Counted from the first letter of the stretch, positions 11,141 to 24,517 are shown. The stretch is DNA of 64,000 nucleotides from Odobenus rosmarus divergens (GCF_000321225.1 NW_004451865.1:231246-295245); one strand, 5' to 3'. Notes: generated by a model from the sequence alone, not told the origin. Translations and numbers: made by a program.

Positions 11141-14100
11141 CACATACACAGATTCTGCTCATTCTTACCATACTCTATGCAGTCTCTAGTAGTAGCTTAT
11201 TTTACCATCTGCAAAGTGGAGTAATAAATATTGATAGTAAAATCTTTTGAAAGCTGTACAGATATTTTGAAAATATTAAGGTACATTAACTGAGGGAGGG
11301 AGTACTATAGGAGACAATCTGGATCTTTTAAAATATACACAGATGATGACAATAATTATCTGACATTTGATAAATAACCCTTGGGCTCTAGGCACTCACA
11401 GAAGAGTTCTCTCTTGTATATTATAGAACTTTCCCTAGCTCTTTGAGGTGTAGCCAATTAATATTGCTTATGATTAAAATGTGGTGATGATAGTCATGAT
11501 AAGGCTGATGGCATTTATTCCATTCAAGAAGTGATCTGCATAATTACTTAAAGACAGGAAGAGGTAATACTAATATAAGGAAGGGTACTGTGTAACAAAA
11601 CCATTTCAAATTCCAAAGGAGTTCCCATTTTAACAGTTATTGCTTAATGTGGTTAAAAGAAATAGTTCAAAATAAATAGTGCCAACCTATGAGAGCTTCC
11701 CAAGTTCACAAAGCATCCACTTCTTTCGGATGCCTCAGTTTGTCTCTTTTGATCTGATACGAGTTAAACTCCTACAACAGTTAGTCTTTTCCACTTCAAA
11801 TATCTTACACAAATCAGCCAGAAAAAACAAAAATAAAAACATAAAAACCATCGTGACCACGACACACGCATCCCCCACCCCCCACCCCCCAGGAAACATT
11901 AACACATTACCAAAACCATGCTTTGAAAGCAAAAGGACCTCAACTTGGAGCTGGAAAAGGGCCAGGAGGGAATGTTCTTAATACCTCTCTCTTCCCTGAA
12001 ATTGCAGAGAGCACTTAGACTCACTAGCTAATTCGATACAGAAAAGCTAAGAATTAGTCCAATCATTTCTTTAACTTGCAGACCAGGAGCTTGATTTCCA
12101 GCAATGGTTTGATTTTAACAAAATATCATTGCAACTAAACAATGCAGAATTTTCATGGAGGTCACAAAATGACATTACATCTCCTCTTCCCCTTTTGTCT
12201 CCCCTCTCCTTTCCCCATGTTTGAAAGGAACCTAACCACCCTTAAGCTTGCTTGCTTCAACAGACCATTTCTAATTCTTTCCTTGATGGACCTAAGTTGG
12301 AAAAAAAAACAATGCGTTACCAGTGGGGTCTCCCCCACAATTTGCCCACACTACCTCACCGACACGGTGCGGGGATGCCAACGGTGAAGTCGCACCAGGG
12401 ACTGCCAACACCCCTGAAATATCAATACAGTAAACGAGCAGGCATCAAAGGGATTCCTAAATCACACCAAGGACAGTTTTATTACCCATAAAGTAGAAAA
12501 CCCACACAGAAGAGAAGCTGTCCTGGCTTTACTGTTTATTGGCCAGGTGGAACTGATTAAGAATGTGAGAATCTGTGGTACCAATAATCACGGGCTTCTT
12601 GTGTTCAACATAAGAAAGGGTTTCACATAACCCAGCAATAGCACAGGGCATTAGGCATTAGTGCTCAAGAAATGAAAACTCGGAGTTATTTATTCTCAGG
12701 ACTGGGCTAGACAGGCTGGCTCAGAGAAAATAATATTAAGAGAAGAGTGTAGAAGACGGAGAAGTGACTCTCAAAAACCGTGATTAACACACAACAGATT
12801 ACAATACCCTTGCAAATGAATGTAAAGATTACCCCAGGTGAATTCAGCAAAGGCTCCATTAAAATGATGGGTAGCTCTTAACCAGGCCTGGCTTCATCTG
12901 AAGTCCTCTTTACAAAAAAGGAGGACAAAAAATGCATTCCCTGCAGGAGATACTTTGTCGTTTAGAGGCTGCTTTACCAGATGTAGACTGGGGAAAGACA
13001 CTACTGAAGAGCCACAGCTTGAAGTGAGATCAGAGAGGAGAGGCAGTTTATCTCTCCTTTCCTGGAAGAAAACAGCCCTGTTTTATGAAAATCCTGAAGT
13101 AGAGGAATCCAGAAAGATAAAACAAGTAAAATAGATGGTCAATATTCATGGTGTTCTTTACTTTGCATAAGTTTCTACAGCAGCATTGATTTGAATGTGT
13201 TCCTAGTATATTTCACAAATGGTTTTATATTTGAAAATGATATGCACTTAAAATTACCAAGGGCACTCATTGCATAATCTAAAAACACTGTGTGAAGATT
13301 ATGCCAAAAATGTATATATGATTACTATACAAAACAAAGTATGACTAATGAAGACCAAAAAATCACAATAAATTTCCCAAACAACTTGATCGTTTTAAGT
13401 AAATTAAGATACGAAGAAAATAAGGCAGGTTTACAGATTTAGGTAGAAATTTGCTTTTATAATGAAATAATTCATTTTATATCAGGTAAAAATTCTTACT
13501 AAGGTTCCAATTTCAAAACTCTAGTAATTTCAAATGGTATTCAACTAAAGACTTTACAACTTACTTCATTAATTATAAATGATTATCAAAGAGAATAAAC
13601 TCTACCCTAAATATGCAGAATATAATTTAGTGTAAAATAAAAATAGCTCTCTTACTAAAAGAATTAAAGCAAAAACTCTAAAGAAGGGAAATATGAGCAC
13701 ATAACATGTGCAGAAAAAAACACACACGTTCATAAATCATGTACCAGTTATCAATAAAATAAATGTGGAGACACAGCAAGTAAAATTAGAGCTTACAATT
13801 TGATTACTATGGTATGTGTTGTGCCAAAAGAAAAGAAAAGCCAAATCTGACTGTATCAGTGTGCATGAGAAACCATTCTCTCATAGTACATGTGTGATTA
13901 CTTATAGTGTAATTCTTTGTGACTCTGAGTATCAAAGATCATCAAGAACTTATAAAGCAAAGCAAGAACTTTTCAAGCATTTAAGTAAACTCTCAAGGAT
14001 GAGTCCTAAGTCTGACTTTACATTTAGAGTTGAATTTCGGAATATCCCAATTCTGTTCCATTTTAAGCAACTCATTTCCCTCAATGATCACTTTCAACTT

Positions 14101-15110
14101 TAAGGATTAGGACATTTCTGGAATGAGTGGCCTTCTGCTCCCTTCATATTATTTTTCCACTGTGCACATATAGAGGATTAGGCATGAAGTCATGCAACAG
14201 CTGTCTAGTCATGCATGTGCTATAATCTAGAGGAAATGTACTGCCCACCTGCAATGCAGCAGTTAATCTGCAGTTGACAAATGGTGTCTAACCAGGTTCA
14301 ATGATGATATAATGAAGAGCTTAAAAGGTATGCATACATTTGAAAATGGGGGTGGCAATGGAATAATGAGTGAGACTATTTTATTTTAATTTATTTAATG
14401 TCTAGATTTCTACTTCAATAGACAAGTTGTTTGGGTTTTTATTTTAAATAACTTTCTCTCAAGATTTTCTGAGATATATTGCAATTTGTCAATACCTTTA
14501 AAATCCTAAAGCTTCATTTAGAAAGTTGATTTCAGAGAGGAAATTTTCTGCAACTGGCAAATGGGTTGTAAACCTGCTCAGAGACTTGAGGGTCATGAGC
14601 CAAAGCAGCAGAACAAGAGGAAAAGTCTCCTACGGAAAAAGTTATGTTTGTTGAGTCAAGGTCTAAGCTGATCACAAGTGAAAACACGGACAAGTCAGGA
14701 GAGGCACATTGCTGCCAGGGAGAAAACTCAGGAACTCCTAACACCTGATCACTTTGCACCCAGTGAGGAGGCCCTTCTCCATCTTCCCTGCCTAGCAATG
14801 AACCAATGACTCTCCATAGACTTGAATTTAGCAAGGCCTGACAACCAACCTGCTTCCTACCATCCTACATGCATATTCAGTCCTGGAATGTATTTCCAGA
14901 ATTCCTTGATGTGTTTGTACCTGCTTGGAAGGATCTGAGCTTCTAGAAGACTGCCACCAAAGAGCTAGGAAAAATTCCACCTTCATCTTGCATGACCCCA
15001 TCCCCTAGCCCAGTTTATTCTCCACAGGATGATCTATCTTACCAAGTGCAAATTTGATCAAGTTCTTTTGCTTTTTAGCAGCTTTCAAAAGTAATATTTT
15101 AAAACTTAAA
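11141..15110. other. intergenic, about 4 kb with no clear element
   Basis: No exon or full repeat found. A weak MIR-like stretch lies at about 11350-11470 (reverse). A C-rich run lies near 11873-11892. Short frames at 11.7-12.5, 13.8 and 14.5 kb have no domains. This is one of the longer repeat-poor stretches of the desert. Confidence 0.5.
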
Positions 15111-15118
15111 ATTTTTTC

Positions 15119-15337
15119 ACAGCACCTGGGTGGGTCAGTTGGTTGGGCGTCTGACTCTTGATTTCAGCTCAGGTCATGCTCTCAGGGTTCTGAGATTGAG
15201 CCCCGCATCAAACTCCATGCCTGGCGGGGAGTCTGCTTAAGATTCTCTCTCTCCCTCTGCCTATGCCCTTCCCCCCACTCTACTTCCCTCCCCTCCTCTC
15301 TCTCTCAAAATAAATAAATAAAATCTTCAAAAAAAAA
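15119..15337 (+). mobile_element. carnivore tRNA-derived SINE
   Basis: Head 'AGCACCTGGGTGGGTCAGTT', body 'GCTCAGGTCATGCTCTCAGG', a CT-rich block, and an A-rich tail with (AAAT)n. The flanks share AAAATTTTTT-like T runs, so the TSD cannot be read confidently. Confidence 0.9.
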
Positions 15338-15427
15338 TTTTTTTTTTCTCAACTAAGCTTTCCATCTTTCCCTGGTAGATGGACTAAGGTGCCTTACATA
15401 CAACCCTATAAATATTGGTTACAATTC

Positions 15428-15470
15428 ATTATTATTATTATTATTATTATTAATATTATCATTATTATTT
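15428..15470. repeat. (ATT)n microsatellite
   Basis: About nine ATT units, then an interrupted run with AAT/ATC variants. Confidence 0.9.
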
Positions 15471-15800
15471 CCCACCTTTCTCTGTTAAACTTTCAGCTTT
15501 ATAAAGATGGCTACTTGTTCAGGAGCATCTGGGTGGCTCAGTCAGTTGAGTGTCCAACTCGCGATTTCAGCTTAGGTCTTGGGGTCCCCCTCAGTGGACC
15601 CCACATCAGGCTCCATGCTCAGCGGGAGTCTGCTTGAGATTCTCTCCTTCTGCCCCTTCCCCTATTTGTCCTCTCTCTCTCTTTCTCAAATAAATAAATC
15701 TTTTTTTTTTAAAGATACTGCTTGTTCAATGCTACTTCCCTAGTATAGTATCTAGTATAAAGTAATCACTCAAAAATAGTTGTTGCATGAATGAAACATG
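15471..15800 (+). mobile_element. L2 LINE 3' terminus, split by a SINE
   Basis: 'AACTTTCAGCTTTATAAAG' before the SINE and 'CAATGCTACTTCCCTAGTA...AATAGTTGTTGCATGAATGAA' after it join as an L2 3' end in sense orientation. Confidence 0.65.
15503..15728 (+). mobile_element. carnivore tRNA-derived SINE, with imperfect TSDs
   Basis: The element spans about 15522-15710 with head 'AGGAGCATCTGGGTGGCTCA'. The flanks at 15503-15521 (AAAGATGGCTACTTGTTCA) and 15711-15728 (AAAGATACTGCTTGTTCA) are a mutated target-site duplication, so it is older than the copy at 8.1 kb. It is inserted in L2 sequence. Confidence 0.92.
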
Positions 15801-16839
15801 CAGCACTTGGCTACTATTGCTCGTCTCTGTGTTACAAAAGTTATATTTTGAAAGAGGAATATTTGCCCTGGAAAATTCAAGAACAATACTTTAAAGGCTA
15901 TTTTCTTTCATATTTACACATAATATAGATAATGAGTTATATTACATATAAGTACATACATATGTCATACTTAGAAAGATTCAAGACTGCTGGGGCTTTT
16001 GCCATTTGTACATACATAAGAAACCAAAGCCTTCCCCTTCTTGCCTTTGTGGCCTCATGAACTTGGCAGAGTAACATAACCTTGATGTCGTGTTAATTAG
16101 GCAAATGGAGCTGCTAGGATTGCCACAAATTACCCCTGGTGAATGAATGTTCACATCAGTGAGGTCTTTATACCAACAAGAAATAAGGAGCACTAGAATA
16201 ACAGCATAAAAATACCCTTGTTTAGATCATTCTTCAAAAGATTGCAAAGTTCAAAACACCAACTTAGAGACAAATGCCAATTGGCATTTGTTAACTTTGT
16301 ATTTCTGCTTTCCCCTTTCCCATTATAATTTTGAACTAAATCTGTTTATATTCTTTAGGTCTCTCCCTACACCACCCCCCTTTTTGTAGTACAAATCGAT
16401 TTCCATGTGGTACACATAACCAGGACAGGAAGACCTTCGGCTTCCCTCAGCTTTCTGTGTTCTCCTGATTGTTACAAACTACTCCAGTGAACTGGATTCC
16501 CTTGACCTTTAACTTCTCTCTTCCTGGTCTCCGAAATAGAATCACTTACAGATGAAGCAAGGCTGAAAAATTGCAAACATTTGAGTGCTAAGATGGCTGA
16601 GGCTTCCCCCAGAGTAGTTCAGTGCATTGTGTTTTCCTGTCATCCATTCGATTTCCAGCCCCTGATCTGGCCCCAAAATCAAAAGGAAGCCAAGGAACTT
16701 AACAATAAAAGCTGGTTTCTTTTGTTTTTAGGAAAGAAAAAGATGCTAATACATCAAAGTTTTATTTTTGAAAATTAATTCACAAGCACCTTAGAGCTCA
16801 GGTCTCAATAAAACTTATTCTTATAAAAAGAAAACCTCA
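15801..16839. other. intergenic, contains a 22-bp perfect palindrome
   Basis: No gene or repeat family recognised. The palindrome at 16270-16291 is listed separately. Confidence 0.55.
16270..16291. repeat. perfect 22-bp palindrome
   Basis: The 22 bases equal their own reverse complement, centred on GCCAATTGGC at 16276-16285, with arms ACAAAT and ATTTGT. It does not extend further (flanks G and T). It could form a short cruciform or bind a dimeric factor; function unknown. Confidence 0.9.
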
Positions 16840-16990
16840 ATAATTAAATGAAACAAACATTTAAAGGGTACCTAATTTGTGCAAATCACTACACTGAGTA
16901 CCGTGGGAAGAATGCCAAATAAATAATACATAGTTAATGCTATTTTCAAGATTAGACTCCAGTGGTAGAGACAAATGCACACATGAAAAA
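16840..16990 (-). mobile_element. L2-like fragment, reverse
   Basis: 'CTAATTTGTGCAAATCACTA' and 'AATAAATAATACATAGTTAA' fit the reverse complement of the L2 3' end, weakly. Confidence 0.45.
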
Positions 16991-17029
16991 AAAATTCATA
17001 TACTACATTGAACAAATTCACCTTTTATA

Positions 17030-17105
17030 GAGTACTGTGTATTGTAAACACAAGTGCATACATACACGTATATGCACATTTGCACACATATGTGTATGCA
17101 TTAGT
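17030..17105. repeat. CA/TG/TA-rich alternating tract
   Basis: A degenerate purine-pyrimidine alternating stretch (CATACATACACGTATATGCA and similar), a decayed microsatellite. Confidence 0.65.
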
Positions 17106-17290
17106 GCATGAAGAAAATTTTCTGTAATTATCACAAAGTCCCTGCAATACTCCATGTTATTATTAAACAAGAAGCTTAAGAATAATTTGCCCAAGGTCAC
17201 ACAACAAGTAAACTAGTATGTGTCAGGGATAAGGCTTTGCAGTTCAGCCTCCCTAATACCAAAGTCCATGCTCTTTCCACACAGCATCCA
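17106..17290 (-). repeat. MIR fragment, reverse
   Basis: 'TTTGCCCAAGGTCACACAAC', 'AAGTAAACTAG' and 'AAAGTCCATGCTCTTTCCAC' are the MIR core and head in reverse. Confidence 0.7.
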
Positions 17291-18929
17291 ATCATAAGTA
17301 CTGTACATTATAAAAGCCCAAGCAAAGTCAGATGAAATTGTAGGAGAAAAAAAAAAGACAAAACAGAAACAAGCTACTGTTAACATAAAGATGAGGAAGT
17401 AATTAATGTTTATGATAATTCAAAAAACACACAAAAAATATATTCATTCCCAAGTTTTTAACCTTTACCAAGCCAAATAGAAAGCTAAAGAAACAAGAAG
17501 GGGACTATTCTCACCTCACACATTTCAATTCACACTAAACATAAACTGGCCCCTCAGAATTGTGGTGCCAGTCACTCACTGGCCCATTCTTAATAAATTA
17601 CTTGAAATTTCACTGTAATTAAGTATCCGTGACATAATTTATAAATTTAACCTAATATAAACTATAATGGATGCTTATGTGATATTATTTTGTGTATTAA
17701 GATACTAATATTCCAATGAATATAATGTTATTCATCTCTCTCGTAGGTGTACTGAGGACTCCAAAGTTAAACAGCATCCTTTTTGACATTTTAAATAGGC
17801 CCACCAATAAATAAGAGAGGCGGTAACACTTCCTACCACAAAAATCAGGTCTCTGCTAGCACAGAAAAGTTAGGAATTGAAGCACTTACCTGGAAAATTC
17901 AAGAGAGTATGGGGAAGAATACATCACAGAGACTAGGTTCAAGCCCATGTCAACCAAGTGTATACACAGGTCAGACATTCAAGGCCTCCAAAGTTCACAT
18001 GGATTCTCAATAGAGAACTCTCCATGTGGCCATTTCCCTAGTCACCATCAATTATTCCAAATGAACAGCTATCTATACATACCTCTTTCCAAGTCATTAC
18101 AACCACCTGATCAACTTAAGGACAGAACAAAAAGCCAGCACATTTAAGAAGTTTGAAAATAATCTTCTAAGACCAGACCATGGCTATTTGGATCCCTCAA
18201 GACTAAAGCTTTAAATGTTGATTCTCCCAAGATCTAAGGGTAGAAATTTTATTTATAGCCTTCAACGGCTCAGAACGCTAGGAGCCGCAGTGGATGTTGC
18301 CAGAGCACCCATTTGGACACAAAGAATGACAAGGCAAAGCGGGGGGGGGGGGGGGGGGGGCGGGGAATAGGTTCTCCATTCCCCAAAATTCACTTTCAAA
18401 GCAAGGATTCCCTTCAGAGATGCATCAATAAACATAACAGCAAATCCATGTTGTAACCCTAACCATGTGCCATTGTCTCATGTTTAAGCTTCCCCAAAAT
18501 ACCTAGTTTCATGTTAGCACTAGTTTTCCTTAAATGAAAACCCTCCTCAGAGGACATGGAGCAGGGCAGCCACCCAGTCTCACAAGAAGATCCCATAGTG
18601 GAGAAACTGTATTAGGTTGTTCCCTGATATCTCTTGTAGCAAAGGTTAGAGGGCGGGACATATTCCAGAAGGACTTTTTCCATCACTCTCTGGGGCTTCT
18701 ACCAAGTTCTTGCCAATACATGCATCTACTGATAGCAAGGAGGACCTACAGCTTTGCTGAAAGGGACAATTGTGTCCCTTTGGACTGAGCAGTGAAAGTA
18801 AAAGTGCAAAGATAAACTTTTATGGACACATCATAGCCTAGTGCCAGAATCAGTGTTTCAGAAAAATGAGAGAATTTGTTTTGATAAAGCCTGAACATTT
18901 ACCTTCCCACTCCAAGGCACATCCCCTTA
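17291..18929. other. intergenic, with a G20 run
   Basis: No gene or repeat family recognised apart from the poly-G tract at 18341-18365. Confidence 0.55.
18341..18365. repeat. G20-C-G4 homopolymer tract
   Basis: Twenty consecutive G, one C, then four G. Long G runs can form quadruplexes and are also typical sites of sequencing or assembly length error, so the exact length should not be trusted. Confidence 0.85.
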
Positions 18930-20300
18930 GACAGCCAAGTTACCAGTTTGGTGTAGATCTTTTCCAAGTTTTTTCCATACATTTGCAAACAAATATGAAA
19001 TCACCAAGTATATATGCATTCTAAACAAATATCATATCATTTATTCTTATTTAAATGTCCTCTTCTCAATGATACATCATAGATGCATTGACATGTCTAC
19101 AGTACATTACAGTTTCTTTATGTTTAGACACTCCCCTACTGATAAAACAAGATAAGTTTCTCAGTCTTTCAATTAACCGCTCAGTGAATATCTTTGCAAA
19201 CGCTTTCTTGTTCAAATCTCTCTGATGTCTACTGAGAAGTAAACTGGTGGCTCAAAGGTTATGTGCAATTAAATGTTAATAAATGGAGCCACATTGCTCT
19301 CTCGGCTGTGTGTGAGTGCCTATTTCCCCATACCCTTCTCAGAATACACTATTAGCAAATATTCAAAGACTTCCCATTTGGCGGTTTAAAACTAGCAGCT
19401 AATTTCTGTTTTATATTTTCTTGATTATTAATGAAGTAAAACATATTTCTATACATTTATTATCTAACTATACTTCCTTTTCTACACATTTACTGCTTAT
19501 ATACCTGTCCATTTTTCTACTGACTGGTCTTTTTCTTAATGAAATTTTGCAGTTTTTAAAATGTAAAATATAGACACCACAGTCCTTTGTTATATGTGTT
19601 ACATGTAGTTATCCCATCTTTCACTTGTTTTTCTTTTAACTTTATTTACAATTTATTTTTTAAATTGATTTTCAATTTATTTATGAAAGCCTTCACTAGC
19701 TCGAGGCATTAAAAGATACTATTCTATATTTTCTTCTTGAAGTTTTCAATAAATTTTATTTTCATTCTTTAAGTGTGGGAAATAGAAACACAGTTTGTAT
19801 TTTCAAAGTAGAGTTATCCCATAATACTTGAAGTGCCATAATTATCAAATATCAACTTTTAATATACGTATTATCCATTTTGGAGATTCTATTGTATCTC
19901 CCTGATTCATTCGTCTAGCCCCACACTGTTTTAATTACTATTAACACTTTTTATTCAGGATACAGTAGAGCAAGTGTTTCTTTTGCCTTCTTTTTAAAAA
20001 AATGTCAATTCTTAGACATTTTTCTGTATCAGGTTTGGCTTGTCAATTTCCATGAAAAAAAATTGTGAAATTGTAATATAAATAGTATTTATTTTAGAAA
20101 TTAATTTAGGAAGAATTCACGACTGTTTCATGATTGAGACTCTACATCTATGATCATTATCATTATATGGCTCTATATATTTAGATCTACCTCTCTAAGC
20201 CTTTATAAGATTTAATTAATTGAATTTAATTCATTGATTTTTCATTATTAACATCTGATAATACTGTTAATACTAGGCTATCTCCAACTACTGCTCCATT
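18930..20300 (-). mobile_element. old L1M 3' portion, reverse
   Basis: Reads as a strongly diverged L1 3' end on the opposite strand. It shows 'GATCTTTTCCAAGTTTTTTCC' style 3'UTR phrases, then 'GTCAATTCTTAGACATTTTTC', 'GGTTTGGCTTGTCAATTTCC' and 'CACACTGTTTTAATTAC', which correspond to the ORF2 3' half. No open frame remains. Subfamily (L1ME or HAL1-like) not resolved. Confidence 0.6.
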
Positions 20301-21825
20301 ACTATTCTTTTTCAAAAATTTTCTACCTGTTCTTTTCCACTTACTTTACTAAATAATATTTAGCATACTTTAGTTCTAAAATAAAAACTGTACTTTATCT
20401 TCCTCATTAAGAAAAGCATACATATTTCAAACGGAAGTGAGAAAAGAGACACTGGGAGGAGTAGCTTTCAGTACTCCAGGAAAAGCTTATGCAGAGACAG
20501 AAGAATAGTATGTGACATTGTTTGGTGATTAACTGTGATGTTGGGAGCACAGGTTTAGGGGGTGGTAGGTAATGACAGTGGGTCAGACTACAAATGTAAA
20601 AGTGGGTCAGCTCACAGACGACTTGCATGTTCCACAGGATTTGACCAAACACTATTTAGTTGAATATGTGATGGCACAAATTTAAACCTAGAGTTCCATC
20701 ACTAGCATAAAGTCACCATATGTTTAGATGTGATTTCAAATTTAGAGATTCCAAGCATAGATGTGGGATGCATACTCACCTGCAAGTTAGGAGTGTGCTG
20801 GGTTAAAGGATCCATCTTAGGAGGGATGTGTCAAATCAGTAAATGAGCATCATCAGAGAATGGAGAATGAACCAAGTCAGTTGGATGGGCTTTTCTCCTT
20901 TGTTATGGAAAATTAGAGAAATAAATGCCCTAAGGACTAGCAAATAAATCTTACCCTGCGCAGCAAAAGCAAATGAATTTTGAAGAAGGGGAAGGGTGAA
21001 GAATAGGAAGATCAGGGAATTGGGGTAAGAGCAGAGGTTTCTGAGAACCACAGGGCAGTCAGAAAAGTCAAGTGTGCCCAGGTAGTCTCTTGCTTTTCCC
21101 ACTTCCCTCGCCCTCCTTCAGGTAATTATTTCCACCTGTATCTAGCCTCTCTTTTCTCCTGCCTCCCATTCTTGTCTGCCCTGATGCCACTCAAGCAAAG
21201 CACCATTTTTTACTCCCCCCTTCTAGAGAAAAAATTCCTGGCCCTTTGTTATGGACCGTGTTCTCAGCTAGATGGCAATAGGTGGTAATCTATCCATCAG
21301 ATGAAGAGATCTTACTAGTGAATGATTGAATTCTCTGATGCTGCTTCTTGAGACTTTTGCAGTTTATCTCAGATCAAATGTCCACGTTCGAGGAATCAAG
21401 AAGACAATTTTGGTCAGGGAGGCTTTTAGCATTGCTGTAATCAAAATAAGCCACTCAGCAGAGTGGCCCTGGTAGGAATGTTTGTGCAGAAACATTGTCA
21501 TGAGGGAAAAAAAAAAAAAAGCTGAAATCTAAGACACTGTCTTGCCTAATGCAGGATATCTGGTTAACTTATACTAATGTAGTCGGTACATCAGAAAAAT
21601 AAAAAATGCAGCACACCGATGGCCAAGTTAACTTCGCCACATGAACTTAACCCTGGAATTTCCTGTATGTGTATTTTGATTGTAATTCATTTTCTAGGTT
21701 TATTCTTCTCATTCTCCCTGAAAAGAGGTGAGGGAGAGCCTGAGAGGTAGGAGAGCGGGAGGACAGAAAGGAGAGAGTGGGAAAGAAGGAAAAGAAACAG
21801 GAGAAAAAGAGAAAGTGTTTAAAAG
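20301..21825. other. intergenic, nothing firm
   Basis: No coding signature. Parts of 20.4-21.1 kb have an L2-like flavour but no phrase strong enough to call. A purine-rich stretch is at 21.72-21.82 kb. Confidence 0.45.
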
Positions 21826-22037
21826 ATTTGTGAAGCACGGGCACCTGGGTGGCACAGCTGGTTGAGCGTCTGACTCAGTTTCCCCTCAGGTGATGATCTC
21901 ACAGGTTGTGGGATCAAGCCCCACTTCTGGCTCCTCACTCAGTGGGGAGTCTGCTTGAAAGATTCTCTCCCTCTGCCCCTTCCCACTCTCTCTGTCTCAA
22001 AATAAATAAATAAGTCTTTAAAAAAAATTTGTGAAGC
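21826..22037 (+). mobile_element. carnivore tRNA-derived SINE, with 11-bp TSDs
   Basis: The element spans about 21837-22026 with head 'GGGCACCTGGGTGGCACAGC', a CT-rich body and an (AAAT)n tail. Identical ATTTGTGAAGC copies lie at 21826-21836 and 22027-22037. Confidence 0.93.
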
Positions 22038-24245
22038 TAACATTGAAGGCTCATTCCCCCTCACAAATGGGGGAAAAAAAAAAGTCCTTAGCTTGAGGAA
22101 GAGCTATTTTAAGCAGACACATGAGGAATACCAGCAATCCAAAAGGGTTTATATGTGTTTTGATTGTAGCAAACACCATAAAACACTTAAACGAAAACTC
22201 TCATAAAGAAGACTCTTAAGTCACCATTATCAGCTTTGCCTTCAGAGTTTTTCCTGTCAAATGCCAGGATAGTAGTTTTAGCTCCTCTTTGGTCACACAC
22301 ACAGAAATAAGGTTCAATTCAGACCAAGAGTAAGAAAGGGGATTTGACAATGCTAAAACATTACCCCAAAAGGCACCCACGTCACACTGCACAGCCCATA
22401 GGAGCAAAGTCCTAGCTCCCAAATTTCTTTTCTTCAAAGTTCTAAGAAGCTGAACTGGCTGAGATCTACAGAGTTGTCTTCATTCAGAATTTGAACAGCA
22501 GGACACTCAACTATTCACTTGCGGTTTCTCCTGTTTAGTATGCCAAACAGCCCAAGAGTACTCTCTTAATTTCATACAGGGAAGTAACTTACCTACATCA
22601 TTTTGGATGAAAAACACATAATTCTTAAGAATCCAATTTATAAAACAGTGGTAAAAGCCTCATCAAGAAAGAACTACATCTTGATCTTAATCTACTTTTA
22701 TAAAGAAGGTTGTTCTTAATTTTCTGAAGTAGACAGGGATGTCTGTGAAATTGCTGGGCTTGCCTGACTGAACCTGGGAAACATGCATTTTCCTCTCTGT
22801 TTATTAATTCATGGTCCTAACTCTGCCCCTTGTTCTCCCTCTTTCTCCATGCATGTAACAGGCATAATCAGTGTTGTGACAAAGCTTCCTAGTACTGGCT
22901 CCCGAGAGCTGACCTTGCCATTGCTCTTCCCAATTCCACATACAGTAACCTTAGTAGCTTGAAATTGGCCATTGTGAAAATATTTACACCACAGACATGG
23001 GCAAGCACTACAAAAATCAGAGCTTTTCTCCAGAGGCCAGCTGTTAAATATTTATCACACAACTGACAATGAAGTATGGTATCCTTATTCACAGTGTGCT
23101 GACAAGTTTCAGATATATTGTTGAAAATGTTTGACTTTGCTATTTCCTATATAGATCGCAACTATTCCAACTTGGAAAGCAATCACTGAAGCAGTCCACA
23201 TGTTTATTTTATTTTGTTTATTATAAACCATTAAGACCATTATAGAAAACCATTAATGAAGAACTTGATTCCCCATTATTTTTTAAAGCAATTAACTTTA
23301 AAAATTGGGATTGATCTCAGACTAGAACTTAATGTGAAGTGACATGTGTACTTATTCTATGATACATCTGACCCATCACAAAGCTCCATTTGCCTCTCAG
23401 TGTATTGGGGGAGTTACTGAAGGTGTCATCAAAGATCCTTAAAACATTTCTCACCCTATGCCTTCAAGGATTAGTTAGACCTGGCAAAAGTTCCAGAAGG
23501 AGGAGCTAGGAAGTTTGTAGCACAGTTTAGAGTTTGGGTAATTTGCTTCTCCTTCTTTGGTCAGCAAGGATAACAGAATGGAACAGTCCACAGTGGAATG
23601 ATCCCACCTTTATGCAGAGCTACATGATACTCCTATGATAAAGACAGATCTGTCAAGAGGGCCTCCTGGAAGGAATTGTGTACTTGCAAAACCACAAACC
23701 ATGGACTCGAGTCTGTTTCTATTAGAGAATTCTCTCCCAGACATTATGTCATTTTATTTTTCTTTTAATGTTGTTTATGAACAGGTCTCTAACATAGTAC
23801 AGGAAATGTGTTGATTATACTTATCACAATGAAACTGTTTTCCAAACACTTAACCATTTTCCTGCCAATAAAATAACTAGGAAGATCTGGGGCAGATAGA
23901 CAATTTATTCGTTAAATTGTTTATATATTCATGTATAAGGTTATTTTCTATTTCAAATATTCAAATCTCATAACTAAACTATTCTCTCCCTTGAGATTGA
24001 AGCATTTTATCTAGTTAAGAAACACAAAAAAAAAAGTATCAATTTTTCAAACAAATGATTAAACTGTGTGAGGATACTTAGAAGTTATTTTTTTTTAAGC
24101 TGGAAAAGTGTATGGTCAAGTATTTCCTGAATATTAAAGGAATTTAAGTATAATGTATTTACTTACGGTATAGTAGCAATATAGAATCAACGGCTTCATC
24201 AATATAAAGGATGAAGTCTCAAAAAAAAAACACCAAAGAAATATA
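22038..24245. other. intergenic, mostly unrecognised
   Basis: No exon. Includes one member of an unclassified repeat pair (23445-23517). The stretch at 22.87-23.10 kb has the feel of an old DNA transposon, but I cannot name it. Confidence 0.45.
23445..23517 (+). repeat. unclassified repeat, copy A of a diverged pair
   Basis: About 73 bp that aligns with 25136-25209 at roughly 85% by eye. Shared phrases are CTGGCAAAA, TTCCAGAAGG and AGGAGCTAGGAAGTTTG. Not part of any family I recognise. Confidence 0.75.
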
Positions 24246-24420
24246 GAATTTAGAAACTGGATCTTAGAAATCATGTCTGATTTCTTAATTTAACAGATGA
24301 AGAAGCCAAATGGTAAGATTTGTTGGGTGCACACATGTAGCAGGAGGCTGCACCCTCGGTCCTAAACCAGGCATTCTGATTTCCAAGAGCATTTTCCTTG
24401 GCACCACAGTCTTGCCAAGA
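24246..24420 (-). repeat. possible MIR-family fragment, reverse
   Basis: 'ATCTTAGAAATCATGTCTGA' and 'TTAACAGATGAAGAAGCCAA' resemble the MIR-family reverse core. Weak in its second half. Confidence 0.45.
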
Positions 24421-24517
24421 TATACACTAAACACTCCAACAGGTCATTTCCAGTGTCACAGTTGCCCCCCACTTCTCCAAAGGAACTTCAGTACGTTTCA
24501 GATAAATCAGTTTACTT

